From assembly GCF_028583425.1 (NCBI RefSeq), contig NC_072795.1:9509001-9573000 (forward strand): a stretch of DNA of 64,000 bases. The letters run 5' to 3'. The notes below the pieces were generated by a model, which searched no databases, was not told where the DNA came from, and saw nothing but the letters and a program-made list of their open reading frames with translations. A program made the translations under genes and the position numbers. Below are positions 30,325 through 40,289 of the stretch, piece after piece (the first letter of the stretch is position 1; every line of letters begins with the position of its first letter). The DNA is from Eublepharis macularius. Its lineage: Eukaryota; Chordata; Lepidosauria; Squamata; Eublepharidae.

Positions 30325-33192
30325 CTAAAGCATCTCTGACAAGTATTCATCCAGACTCTTCCTGAAAACTGTCAGTGAAGCGGAGCTCACCACCACCTCC
30401 CTAGGCAGCTGATTCCACTTTTGAACTACTCTGACGGTGAAAAAGTTTTTCCTAATATCCAGTCGGTACCTTTGTGCATGTAGTTTTAGCCCATTGCTTT
30501 GCGTCCTACCCTCTGCTGCCAACTGGAACAGCTCCCTGCCCTCCTCCAAATGACAGCCTTTCAAATATTTAAAGAGAGCAATCATGTCCCCCCTCAACCT
30601 CCTCTTCTCCAAACTAAACATTCCCAAGGCCCTCAGCCTTTCCTCGTAGGGCTCAGTCTCCAGACCCCTGATCATCCTTGTCGCTCTCCTCTGCACCCTC
30701 TCGATTTTGTCCACATCCTTTTTGAAGTGAGGCCTCCAGAACTGCACACAGTACTCCAGGTGTGGCCTGACTAAGGCAGTATAGAGAGGGGCTATGACCT
30801 CCTGCGATTTCGATGCTATGGCCCCTTTGATACAACCCAGGATTGAATTAGCCTTTTTTGCCACCGCATCACACTGACTGCTCATATTCAGTTTACAGTC
30901 CACTCTTACCCCAAGATCCCTTTCACATATACTACTGCCCAGAAGTGTATCCCCCATCCAGTATTTGTGCTTCTCATTTTTGTGGCCCAGATGTAATACT
31001 GTGCACTTGTCTTTGTTGAATTGCATCCTATTCACAGCTGCCCACTTCTCCAGAGTATTCAGGTCTTGTTGAATTTTAATTCTATCTTCTTGGGTGTTTG
31101 CTACTCCTCCCAATTTGGTATCATCAGCAAATTTAATGAGCAGCCCTTCCACTCCTTCATCCAGATCATTGATAAAAATATTGAAAAGTACCGGGCCCAA
31201 AACCGAGCCCTGCGGCACCCCACTGGACACCTCCCTCCAATCTGATGAAACGCCATTGACCACCACTCTTTGAGTGCGGTCCTCCAACCAGTTCCCTATC
31301 CACCGAACTGTCCTATAGTCTACTCCACAGTCTTCCAGTTTGCCCATCAGAATGTCATGGGGGACCTTATCAAAAGCTTTACTGAAATCCAGATAAATCA
31401 CGTCAACAGAGTTCCCCCAATCCAGCAAGCTGGTCACTCGATCGAAGAAGGAAACCAGGTTGGTCTGGCAGGATCTGTTAGGAACAAAACCATGCTGACT
31501 TCCCCGGATCACTGAGCAGTCCTTCAGATGCTTACAGAATGATCCCTTTAAAATTTGTTCTAATATCTTCCCAGCAACAGAAGTCAGACTGACTGGCCTG
31601 TAGTTTCCCGGGTCATCCTTCCTCCCTTTCTTAAAGATTGGGATAACATTCGCTCTTCTCCAATCTTGTGGCACATCCCCAGTTCTCCAGGAGGCCTTGA
31701 AGATGATGGACAGGGGCTCTGCAAGTTCTCTGGAAAGTTCTTTCAGCACTCTTGGGTGCACCCCATCCGGCCCAGGGGATTTGTATTCATCCAGTGCAGC
31801 CAGATGCCTCTCCACTACCTCTCTGTCAATGTCAATTAGCCACTCAGGTGTCCTGCCACATTTTCTACTATCTCTAGATGTGCCTGAGTTCTTCAGGGAG
31901 AAAACAGAGGCAAAAAAGTCATTAAGCCTGTCTGCTTTTTCTCTGTCCTGCATCAGAGTTTCTCCAACAAGAACTCCCAACAGTGGTCCAATTGCCTCTT
32001 TTACCTTGTGTTTGCTTCTCACATATCTGTAGAAGTTTTTCTTGTTGTAGCGAGCCCTCCTGGCCAGACCCAGCTCGTACTGAGCTTTGGCCTCTCTGAT
32101 GGCTGATCTGCAGTACCTAGTAACCCTCATATACTCCTCTTTAGAGGTCTGTCCTTCTCTCCATTTCCTGAACATTTCCTTTTTCTCCCTTAGCTTATTC
32201 TGGAGCTCTCTGTGCATCCACATCGGTTTCTTGGAGCCCTTACCATGTTTCTGTCTTGCTGGGATAGTGAGGGTTTGAGCTTGCAAAAGCTCGTGTTTGA
32301 GAATGGCCCACCCTTCACTCGCTCCTTTTCCTTCCAGCACACTCCCCCATGGAATGACTCTCATCAAGCCTCTGAGTTCATCGAAGTTGGCCCTACGAAA
32401 ATCTAACCTACGAGTCTGGCTACGAACTTCCTTGGCTCCCCACAGCAACTGGAATTCAAGAAGGACATTGTCAGTTCCCCCTAAGGTCCCCACCACCTTC
32501 ATCTCATCTACCAATTCTTCCCTGTTGGTTAATATCAAGTCTAGTATGGCCGAACCCCTTGTAGCTTCCTACACCTTTTGAAAAAGGAAGTTATCGGCCA
32601 GGCAGGTCAGGAAATTGCGTGATTCATGACGCTTTGCTGAGCCTGTCTCCCAGCACACATCGGGGAAGTTGAAGTCACCCATAATTACAAGGTTCTGATG
32701 TCTGGATACTCTGCCAACTTGTTCAAAGAGGGCAGCATCCATTTCTTCTCGCTGGTCGGGTGGTCTGTAGCAGACTCCAACAACAATACCCTTTGTCCTT
32801 CCTCCCCTTATTTCTACCCATATACTTTCCACCGGGCTGTCCGCCCCATTCTCCATAACTTCTTGACAATCAAGCCCTCCCCTCACATACAACGCCACTC
32901 CACCTCCTCTTCTACTCTTCCGGTTTTTCTTGAACAACTCATACCCATCCACTAGCACATTCCAGTCATGGGAATCATCCCACCAAGTCTCAGTAATTCC
33001 TACTATGTCATAGCCCTCTGTTTGCAATAGAAGCTCAAGCTCTTCTTTCTTATTGCCCATACTTTGGGCATTGGTATATAAACACTTGTAGCCTTGTACC
33101 TTTGTTTGACCTTTCCTACCCAGGTGGGTCCCCACTGTGTTCACTTCATTATTGAAGTCGCCATGTCGATCGTCCCCTGCCCCTTGCAGCAT
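30325..33192 (-). pseudogene. CR1 ORF2 (endonuclease and reverse transcriptase), one nonsense codon
   Basis: A 955-codon frame broken only by TAG at 32569-32571 (codon 208; the context VEEATRGSAILD in relatives suggests GAG to TAG). The APE-type endonuclease before it shows [15 protein letters not shown] and [13 protein letters not shown]. The RT after it shows SPGPDGVHPR, YLDFSKAFDKV (about 600), SSGVPQGSVLGP and catalytic FADD at 688-691. The protein ends in the CR1 C-terminal block (RRLRGDMIALFKYLKG). The start overlaps the ORF1 stop as TGATG, as in reinitiating CR1 elements. With the stop, only a truncated endonuclease would be made. Confidence 0.9.
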
Positions 33193-33820
33193 CAGTTTAA
33201 AGCTCTCCTGATGAAGTTCTCCAGGTTCGTTCCAAACGTTTTCTTCTCTGCCCTTGAGAGGTGAAGCCCATCATGTGCTAGAAGGCCTTCTCTAAGAAAA
33301 CCTATCCCATGGTCCCAGAACCCAAAGCGCTCCTGCCGGCACCACCATTTCAGCCAGTGATTCACCTCAAGTATGGTCCGCTCCCGGTGTGCTCCTCTTC
33401 CTGTGACTGGAAGGATAGAAGAGAATACCACCTGAGCCCCCAATGTCTTCAACTGCCTTCCAAGGGCTTCGTAATCCTCTTTAATTCTTGCAACAGTATT
33501 CGAAGCTGTGTCGTTCGTTCCCACATGAATCAGCACAAATGGGTACTTATCAGCAGGCTTGATGAGTTTTGGCAGCCGGTCGGTAATATCCTGAATTCTG
33601 GCCCCCGGCAAGCAACACATCTCTCGGAATAGGGGATCTGGCCCAGAGACATGGCATTCCATACCCCTGAGCAAGGAGTCCCCGACGACTACCACCTTCC
33701 ATTTTTTTCCACTTCCATGAGGCCCCATGTCTTCTGCACTCCCTCTTCCAGATCTTTGCGGTTCTCCTTCCACTGTCACCTCTGTCTCCATCCCTAGGAC
33801 TTCAAAGCGATTCTTAAGCT

Positions 33821-35481
33821 GACAAAGTAAAAGCGGACTCTATGTTTTTACACCATTATATTCGGAGAAGCCTCTTCACAATTTGGAAGAAGTACAGAGA
33901 TTACCTGCAGGAAGGAACTCCCTCCTGGGTGGTTCCTTATGAAGTAATAGACCCGAGAACTGTTGATAATGAACAACAGCGTTTAATGCACAAGGAGATA
34001 ACACAAATAGAATGTTCTAAACTAAGAATAAAGACGTAAGAGGAGTTGTCTCCAAGTTACGATTGGTTTCAATATAGACAGATTAGAGATCTTTATAATT
34101 TGGACTGTGTGAAGGGAGGGGTAAGAATGGAGAATTCGGAATTAGAGGAGGTAATTTTACAAGAGGACAAAAAGGAAATCTCTAAGACTTATAAAGTGTT
34201 GTTAAAATGGTACACAGAAGATGAGACAGTTAAAGTGCAAATGGTGAAGTGGGCTATAAACTTTAATAAAGAAATAACAATGGAATCGTGGGAACATTTG
34301 TGGAAAAATACGTTGAAGATCACGACATGCACTAATATTAAAGAGAATGTCTACAAAATGATTTATCGTTGGTATCTGACACCAAAGAAAATTGTGCTAG
34401 GGAATTTGAATACGTCCAATAAATGCTGGAAATGTAAAAAGCATGAAGGATCCCTGTACCACATGTGGTGGACTTGCGAGGTAGCTAGGCAGTACTGGGG
34501 GGAAATAATAAGAGTGATAAGTGAGATTTTACAATTTCAAGTTAATAAGAACCCAGAACTCCTGCTACTGAACTTGGGAATGGAGGATATTCCAGCACAA
34601 TATAGGACATTGCTATTTTACATGACAGCAGAGGCTAGACTTTTGTATGCGCAAAAATGGAAAGTACAAGAAGTGCCAACTATCGAGGACTGGATTTATA
34701 AATTGCTGTACATGGCGGAAATGGACAAAATGACAAGGAAACTGAAAGACCTTGATCCAGGACAGTTTAACATGGACTGGGAGAAGCTGAAACAATATTT
34801 GGTGAAAAAATGGGAGGTGGGAGGAGAACTGTGGCAGTTTGAAAATTACTGAGATACAATAAAAGAAGAGGGAAGTGACTTTACCGGGGGGGGGGGAGAA
34901 AGTTAAAGGAGAATTCTAAGCAACTATTTTATTTGACTATTATATATAGTACTAAGTAATAGAGGTGTTATTATAAGAATTATAAGGATAGAAATCAACT
35001 AATTTTATTTCTGGCAGATAACTATATAATGGAGAAATTATATAATCAAAATAGAATGAATATAAGATATGTAGAAGGAAGTAAAGAATAACATATAGAG
35101 TATAAGTTAAATTGATTGACCTATATTGAATGTATACAATGTTTATAGAAGTACTTAAAGCTATGTAGAATGAGGGACAAATTGTTTGTCCCATACTGAT
35201 GAGATGCCAGAAATGTAATATTTAGTGGACGTTAAGTGGGAAAGGGAGTAGAAATGACACTGTGTTATAATAGACAAGCTTAGAAGAGAGTGAAAGTATA
35301 TGTTTAATAGAATAAGATAAGTTTGAAATGAGTAGGGGAAAAATAGAGAAGGGGTTGGAAAACTGTTGGAAGTCAACAAAAGGGGGGGAAAGGGAGGGGG
35401 TTAGAACTGGAATATCTAAAGGAAATTGACTGTAATGAGTATAATATTGACTTCTAATCCAATAAAAATTTTTATTAAAAA
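33821..35481 (+). mobile_element. 5'-truncated L1 insertion (1.66 kb)
   Basis: A 3' L1 fragment in plus orientation flanked by a 17-bp TSD AAAGCGATTCTTAAGCT / AAAGCGATTCTTGAGCT (33804-33820, 35482-35498; one mismatch). It contains the last third of ORF2, the G-rich 3' UTR tract and an A-rich end. It belongs to the family of the full-length L1 at 18533-24639 and inserted into the CR1 ORF1. Confidence 0.93.
33823..34852 (+). pseudogene. L1 ORF2 C-terminal fragment
   Basis: About 340 codons match the intact ORF2 from about residue 912 to the end: HHYIRRSLFTIWKKYRDYLQ, KCWKCKKHEGSLYHMWWTC (the Cys/His cluster) and the shared C-terminus LWQFENY. A TAA at 34037-34039 replaces the CAA of the intact copy (KTQEELSP). 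It is a dead-on-arrival 5' truncation. Confidence 0.92.
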
Positions 35482-35859
35482 AAAGCGATTCTTGAGCTCA
35501 AGTGGACCAGAGCATCTTCTTCGTTGACACCTTCGGGTTTGTACTGTAGATCTGAGAGGAGGCTCAGAAGGGAGATCGACTCTTTCCCCTCCTCCTTGAC
35601 TTTCCTCTTCTTGGCTGTGCAGAGCCCCCAGGCTGTTGTCAATAAAATTGTCTCCCTCCTTGATCTCCTGAAGGGTGGTGATCCTTTCCTCCAGGCTCTG
35701 AACCTTTTCTTCCAAAACTCTGACCAGCTTACACTTCTGGCAAGTAAACTCTGTCTTCTCCTCTGGGAGGAAAACAAACATGGCACACTCCATACAGGTG
35801 ACTGCGAAGGGGGCTTTAGTAGACATGATTGCCTTCCAAATGTACCTAGAGTACTAGCA

Positions 35860-35979
35860 GAACCAGTATACTAGCAGAGTTTCAGGTCCCCCAGGCAGAT
35901 CCCCAGGCTAAGAGCCACAGAACCAGTATACTAGCAGAGTTTCAGGTCCCCCAGGCAGATCCCCAGGCTAAGAGCCACA
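35860..35979 (-). repeat. Two perfect tandem copies of a 60-bp unit
   Basis: Two identical 60-bp copies containing GAACCAGTATACTAGCAGAG and CCCCAGGCAGATCCCCAGG lie 35-155 bp upstream of the CR1 ORF1 start. Position suggests 5' UTR monomers of the CR1 or a local duplication at its 5' border. Confidence 0.9.
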
Positions 35980-36192
35980 GTCTTTGACCACTGTGCCATG
36001 GCAAGGAGGTGAGGGTCAGTCCTTAATGGGCTCAATGGTCCCCTGGCAGGACTTCCCATGTTCCTCTTGGGCTGCCTCATTATATGGGCTGACCCCTTAT
36101 GGGTAAGTCCCCTTTTTTAGAGCCTTTCCTTTTTTGGAGATGTTGCACTCCCTATGGGTGACCATCTCATGCAGGCCACTGGGGATAAAGTT

Positions 36193-36539
36193 CTCAAGGG
36201 AGAATATGTGGACGTCTTTACCTGTCTCTTCAGGTAACTGGAGAAGAAGGCTAAAGATGACCTAGATGAGAGAGACAAAGAAAGTCTTAAGCGCAGAAAG
36301 GTGGCTCATACCTGGGCCAATGGGCTGCCAGGATTTCTGATCTACGTAGGGGTTATAGCTAGGGCACAGCTGTGGAGGGCTGCTTCCCCTTTTTTCAGTA
36401 CCTGGATATAGTATATAAAGGGTACAATGACTTCACCAGTGCTGCATGGCTGCAGTACGACAAATAGTTTATGATGAGGGCTGTCTTCCTTCCTGAGGGC
36501 TGCCCTCATGCTGAAACCTATCACATAGTGAGTCCCTGA
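36193..36539 (+). pseudogene. Gag-like retroelement remnant
   Basis: Translation gives KGEYVDVFTCLFR, a stop, LEKKAKDDLDERDKESLKRR, then KVAHTWANGLPGFLIYVGVI and, after a one-base shift near 36385, FFQYLDIVYKGYNDFTSAAW with another stop before FMMRAVFLPEGCPHAE. The pattern W-x2-(G/W)LPGF-x-IY...YLD-x-VY-x-x-Y-x-x-(F/Y)...AWL-x-YD is one I associate with a gag-like protein repeated in reptile genomes. The element class is not certain. Two stops and a frameshift make it non-functional. Confidence 0.45.
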
Positions 36540-37841
36540 GATATTAAGAGATGTAAAAGGAAGGTGCATATTGAGTCAAGTCTGCCCTGATTCAGCTTCA
36601 TGAGGATGGAGAATTCATGATGCGATGTCCCTCCATGGATCAGTAATGACTTGGTGCTTGCACAGGGGACTACCTTTATCTTTACCCTTTTCCTAATGGT
36701 GTGGTGGCTTGGGATAGTATTTTTTTTCTCTGCCCAGTGCTTTTTTCTTTTTTAAAAAAGGTGCTGATACTTGTGGTGCTTGCGACCTTGGGGCAGCCAG
36801 GGCTGGATCCACAATACTCTGTGTTTGGAGAAAATCACTGCCTAGAAGGGATGGAATTAAATTACTGCTTTACAGCTGCTCTGAACACAGAGTACAACCA
36901 CAGGCTTTAGTAGTCACCACAATGGGACGACATGTCCTGACGTCTTCAGTGGAAAGCACTGGAGAAAATAAGAATTGTAACCTTTCAGTATTTTAAGATT
37001 TCATCGCATTCAGTGTAAGAATCATATACTTTCTAACTTTTTTGAAGACTTTTAATATTTTTAGAAGTATTCTGATTGTTCCTGCAAATGTCATGTACAT
37101 TCCAATTTTATTCCATAACAAATGATTCACTTGTTGTTGATACTTCTGTGCCTAGGATTTTTCATCCTACCACATTGCGCTTGGCTCATGTAATGATAGT
37201 GCTCCCCAGATAATAATGGGGTTCCCAGTTTCTTTCTATGAAAGTATAAATAAGTACCCTGAGTAGCTTCTGGGCACAGATAAGACAGTGGTAGTTATGA
37301 TACTTTTAAAGGGCAGGATCAAAAGAAGGATCTTGGGTATGGTGCAAGAATTCAGGGTAGGAAGAACTTTGCATATTCCTATGAGTCCAATATCCAAGGT
37401 CCCTTCAAGCTTCCTGTCCCAGTCTTTACAGTGTCAACAGGTTGCCTCCCTTCGAGGTCAGGGGCACTGTGAAGGACAGTCAATACCAGTTGAGCTTAGT
37501 CCTCGTCAAAGATAATTTTTCCTCTTTCCCGTTTTACAGGGAGAAACTGATGTCACCCGTTTATATTAACAAGCCTGAATATACATATTTGGTTGAATGC
37601 AAGCGCAAGTTATGTATGCCTTTGTTTCTTCTTTCTGCCAGCTGTGCCCCAAGCACTCCACAAATTATCATCCAGTTGCATAAACTCTATTCAGGTTGTT
37701 CCTTTGTGAGTGACACATGTGGGGTTCCTCCAGAAAGGCAGAGCAGAGAACAACGTTAACATAGGCTGGGTTTTTTAAAGTCTCCAAGGGGGGGTCTACA
37801 GTTTAATTTATTGTTGTTCAATCTTCCTAGTGGCTGGACTC
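36540..37841. other. No gene recognised
   Basis: Frames such as 36701-36910 and 37442-37759 are short, without domains, and lack convincing splice context. No repeat family was recognised by eye. Confidence 0.35.
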
Positions 37842-37943
37842 AGAGCCAAGCTACAAGTGATGCCTGACACGAGTTGGACACTTGTCAGTTTCCCTCAAGT
37901 TTTGATGGGAAATGTAGGTGTCCTGGTCTTGCAGCTTGGCTCT
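37842..37943. mobile_element. 102-bp MITE-like fold-back
   Basis: Inverted ends AGAGCCAAGCT / AGCTTGGCTCT enclose about 80 bp with GTGATGCCTGACAC and a mirrored GTGTCC. The ends resemble those of the MITE at 12813-12930 (GGGCCAAGCTACA). The TSD is unclear. Confidence 0.55.
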
Positions 37944-39219
37944 CCATTTAATTGAAGTTTACAGACCCCCCCTTCCCTCACACACACCCAGCAGAGGGGA
38001 AGGGGGGTGCCCAATGAGAGCCCAACAGCTGCACTCCCCTCCCGACCGCATGTTCTCCCTCCCATAGACTGCTGCTCTGTAAATGTATGCCTGTTGTGCC
38101 TATTATGCAGGCACAACGACACAGGATATATTCATAATATACTTGATTTACAGTTGTGAACAGAAAAACTTCATTGGGCAGTGGAATTCTCCCCATAATA
38201 CATATAAGAATTAAATGGTTATCCCATTCCTAAGCCCATCATTACTGAAACTCTCTTTCATTCGGTGGTCTGATCCACACCCTACTCAAAGCTAGTAAAT
38301 ATGGGACTATATTCTGCATTTGCAGCATTCCAGTACAGCCAGTTCAAACTACGTACAAATTCCCAGCAGTGATTTTTGCCTTCTACTTCCCTTCACTCCT
38401 GGATAATTTTCTTTACTCGCTTTACTTATTACAGTATTTTTAAAGGGCTATAAATCCTCTCATCAATATAGGAATCTACATCTATAATGGCAGAGTTACA
38501 TACTATGAAGTGGTGTGTGTGTGTCTGAAAAGATAATCTACACTTCAAAAGACAATAGCAGAGTAGTAGAAAGCATGGATAAACAGATCCCCAACTTTTC
38601 TGTCTCTCTAACACTGTGATTGTCCCCTTTTGAAATCTGAGAAAGGGGCTGTTTTGTCTTCTCTTCTTATGTCTTCCATTTCATTTATCTGTCCTTTTGT
38701 TCCTCTGTTAATATTTCTCTTTTGTTTTAGAAAAGATTTTTTCTTCACTTTGAACAATTGATTCATACTATATATATGTTCTGTAATTTCAGAAGTGGAA
38801 ATTTCAGACTACAGGCAGCTTTTCTCAATAAGTCTTGCCATTAAAAGTCTTGCCATTAAAATCAGAAAATTTCAGAAAGTTCTATCGAGCCCTGACATCT
38901 TGGTTAGAGCTCCCCATTATGAAAAAAAAATACAAATTAGTCCTTTGTTCAGATATTTCTTTTCTCACATAGATGATTGCCAATATCTATCCTAATTTGG
39001 GATATGATTTTCTTATATTTTTCTTGAAAAGAAGAATGAAAGAGAAAAACCATCACACAAAGACATGTTTAAGGGACAAATGTTTTACTTCAACGGCCGT
39101 ATAGTACTCTGGAAAGTCAATATTCTTTTTGTTTGCTGCTTCAATATTTTAAAAGGGAATTAATGTTTATTTTGGTTATAAACCACCCATGAGTTCAATT
39201 GGTGGTGGTAAAGGAGGAG

Positions 39220-39222
<3 letters not shown>
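37944..39222. other. No gene recognised
   Basis: This would be intron 1 or downstream sequence of the minus-strand P450 gene. No exon 2 of CYP2 type (expected to start near a K/L-x-K-x-YG motif) was seen on the minus strand here. Confidence 0.35.

Positions 39223-39259
<37 letters not shown>
39223..39259. repeat. (AGT)n microsatellite
   Basis: About 12 copies of AGT, uninterrupted, 80 bp downstream (in minus-strand terms) of the P450 exon. Confidence 0.95.
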
Positions 39260-39338
39260 AGAATGCTGTTCCATGTAACATTAAGAAGCAAATGGTTCAA
39301 AGCATAGTTAGAAAGTTAATTAATTCAGAAAAACATAC

Positions 39339-39509
39339 CTTGGCAAATGCCTTTTGAGGTAGTATGAATGGTATCCTCCAGAGGCCTCCTATGATAGGAA
39401 GTCGTAGAGGTCCAGGAGGATAGGACTTGCTTGAACAGTGCAATTTTATAATATAGATAATCAGGAGACACACCACCAAGGCAACCAAAATTTCCAATGT
39501 CCCAATCAT
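39339..39509 (-). CDS. Cytochrome P450 family 2-like, exon 1 (57 codons)
   Basis: The exon encodes 57 residues, MIGTLEILVALVV onward: an N-terminal hydrophobic anchor (about 5-22), a short basic/polar stretch, then SYPPGPLRLPIIGGLW, the proline-rich hinge of microsomal P450s. It ends at GCCAAG|GTATGT, a good splice donor in phase 0. CYP2 first exons typically have this size and phase. The ATG has A at -3 (ATAATG). The remaining eight exons, including the heme Cys, are not visible, so function is limited to membrane targeting of a probable monooxygenase in the ER. It may be an isolated or dead exon. The subfamily cannot be set. Confidence 0.72.
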
Positions 39510-40089
39510 TATCTTGCCTTCTTCTTTTCTGTATTTTATCTTTCAACTTGAGCTGGAAAGACTGAATGCTCATCTCCTATGCTTTGTGGCCAACAATATG
39601 TCCTTTGCTATATCATGTGTATTCAGGATGCTAAGATAAACAGACAAGGAGACTTCTTACAACACAAAAAGTCATTCAGGAATGAGGTCACTCAATCCCT
39701 TATAATAATAACTTCTGTAATTATTCACATGGATAACTATGGTATTTGCTATTGCAATAATTGTTGGAAATAAAATCATTAATATAAATCAGACCTGGAT
39801 AGACAGGACCCATTTTTTTCTGAGACTCACAGTAGATTACACAATTATAAGAACAATCTAAAATAATGAAAAAAAAGTGGGAGGCAGGGATATACAGATC
39901 ATGTGACATCAGCAACATCACCAATGTCAGTATATTATTTCTGGGTATAACTGGTTTTACCATTCATTTTTGGGTGATTCCTAGAGCTACCCATTGTCAA
40001 TTCTGGGTTGCACCCAGACGTGATATGCTAACCAGTAGGTCGCTCCCCCCTTTTATCTCACCACCACTCCAATTACTCAATTAAAAGCT
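39510..40089. other. Upstream region of the minus-strand P450 exon
   Basis: No convincing TATA box was found; AGATAAAATAC lies about 30 bp and GATATAGCAAAGG about 105 bp upstream of the ATG in minus orientation. No other gene is seen. Confidence 0.35.
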
Positions 40090-40260
40090 GTCATTCAGGG
40101 TGCCATTTAGGGTAATTGTTTTACTGAATCGATCTGTCTGTTATTTATGGTTTCATTGTTGGTTTTAAATATGGTTGTTATTCGCCCTGAGCCCATTCGT
40201 GGGGAGAGGGAATATAAGTCAAATCAATCAAATAAATCAATAAAAAGCAAAGAAATAAAA
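40090..40260 (+). repeat. Non-LTR 3' tail (L2/CR1-like)
   Basis: Contains CGCCCTGAGCC, GGGGAGAGGGAATATAAGTC and an AAATCAATAAA-type end. This tail form is common to reptilian L2/CR1-like elements. A mirrored, shorter version occurs at about 53256-53310. Confidence 0.5.
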
Positions 40261-40289
40261 GCAAAGAAATAAAAACAAATTTTACATCC

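Larger units (their letters stand above)
33192..35826 (-). pseudogene. CR1 ORF1 (zinc finger, coiled coil, SGNH esterase), split by L1
   Basis: The N-terminal part (35826-35499) carries paired C-X2-C motifs (CMECAMFVF, TCQKCKLVRV) and a coiled coil (LEEKVQSLEERITTLQEI). The C-terminal part (33803-33192) is an SGNH/GDSL esterase-like domain: VVVGDSLLRGM with the nucleophile serine, VLIHVGTNDTA with the block III Asn and [10 protein letters not shown] with the Asp/His block. The L1 fragment separates them at LKNRF/EVLG; without it about 313 residues would be continuous. The ORF1 product of CR1 probably handles element RNA and lipids or membranes; the esterase role is not settled. Confidence 0.88.
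30246..35850 (-). mobile_element. Near-complete CR1 LINE, interrupted by an L1 fragment
   Basis: A CR1 in minus orientation with ORF1, ORF2, a short 3' UTR, and the CR1-specific 3' end CGATTCTATGATTCTATG (8-bp repeats) at 30246-30263. An L1 3' fragment at 33821-35481 splits ORF1. Removing it and one TSD copy joins the ORF1 parts in frame. The only further defect found in the coding region is one TAG in ORF2. The 5' edge lies beyond ORF1, somewhere near 35850-35980. Confidence 0.9.

Noticed and set aside
33192..33791. SGNH hydrolase frame as a host esterase gene.
   Set aside because: It joins in frame with the CR1 ORF1 N-terminus, overlaps the CR1 ORF2 start, and recurs at 63318-63932 in a second CR1.
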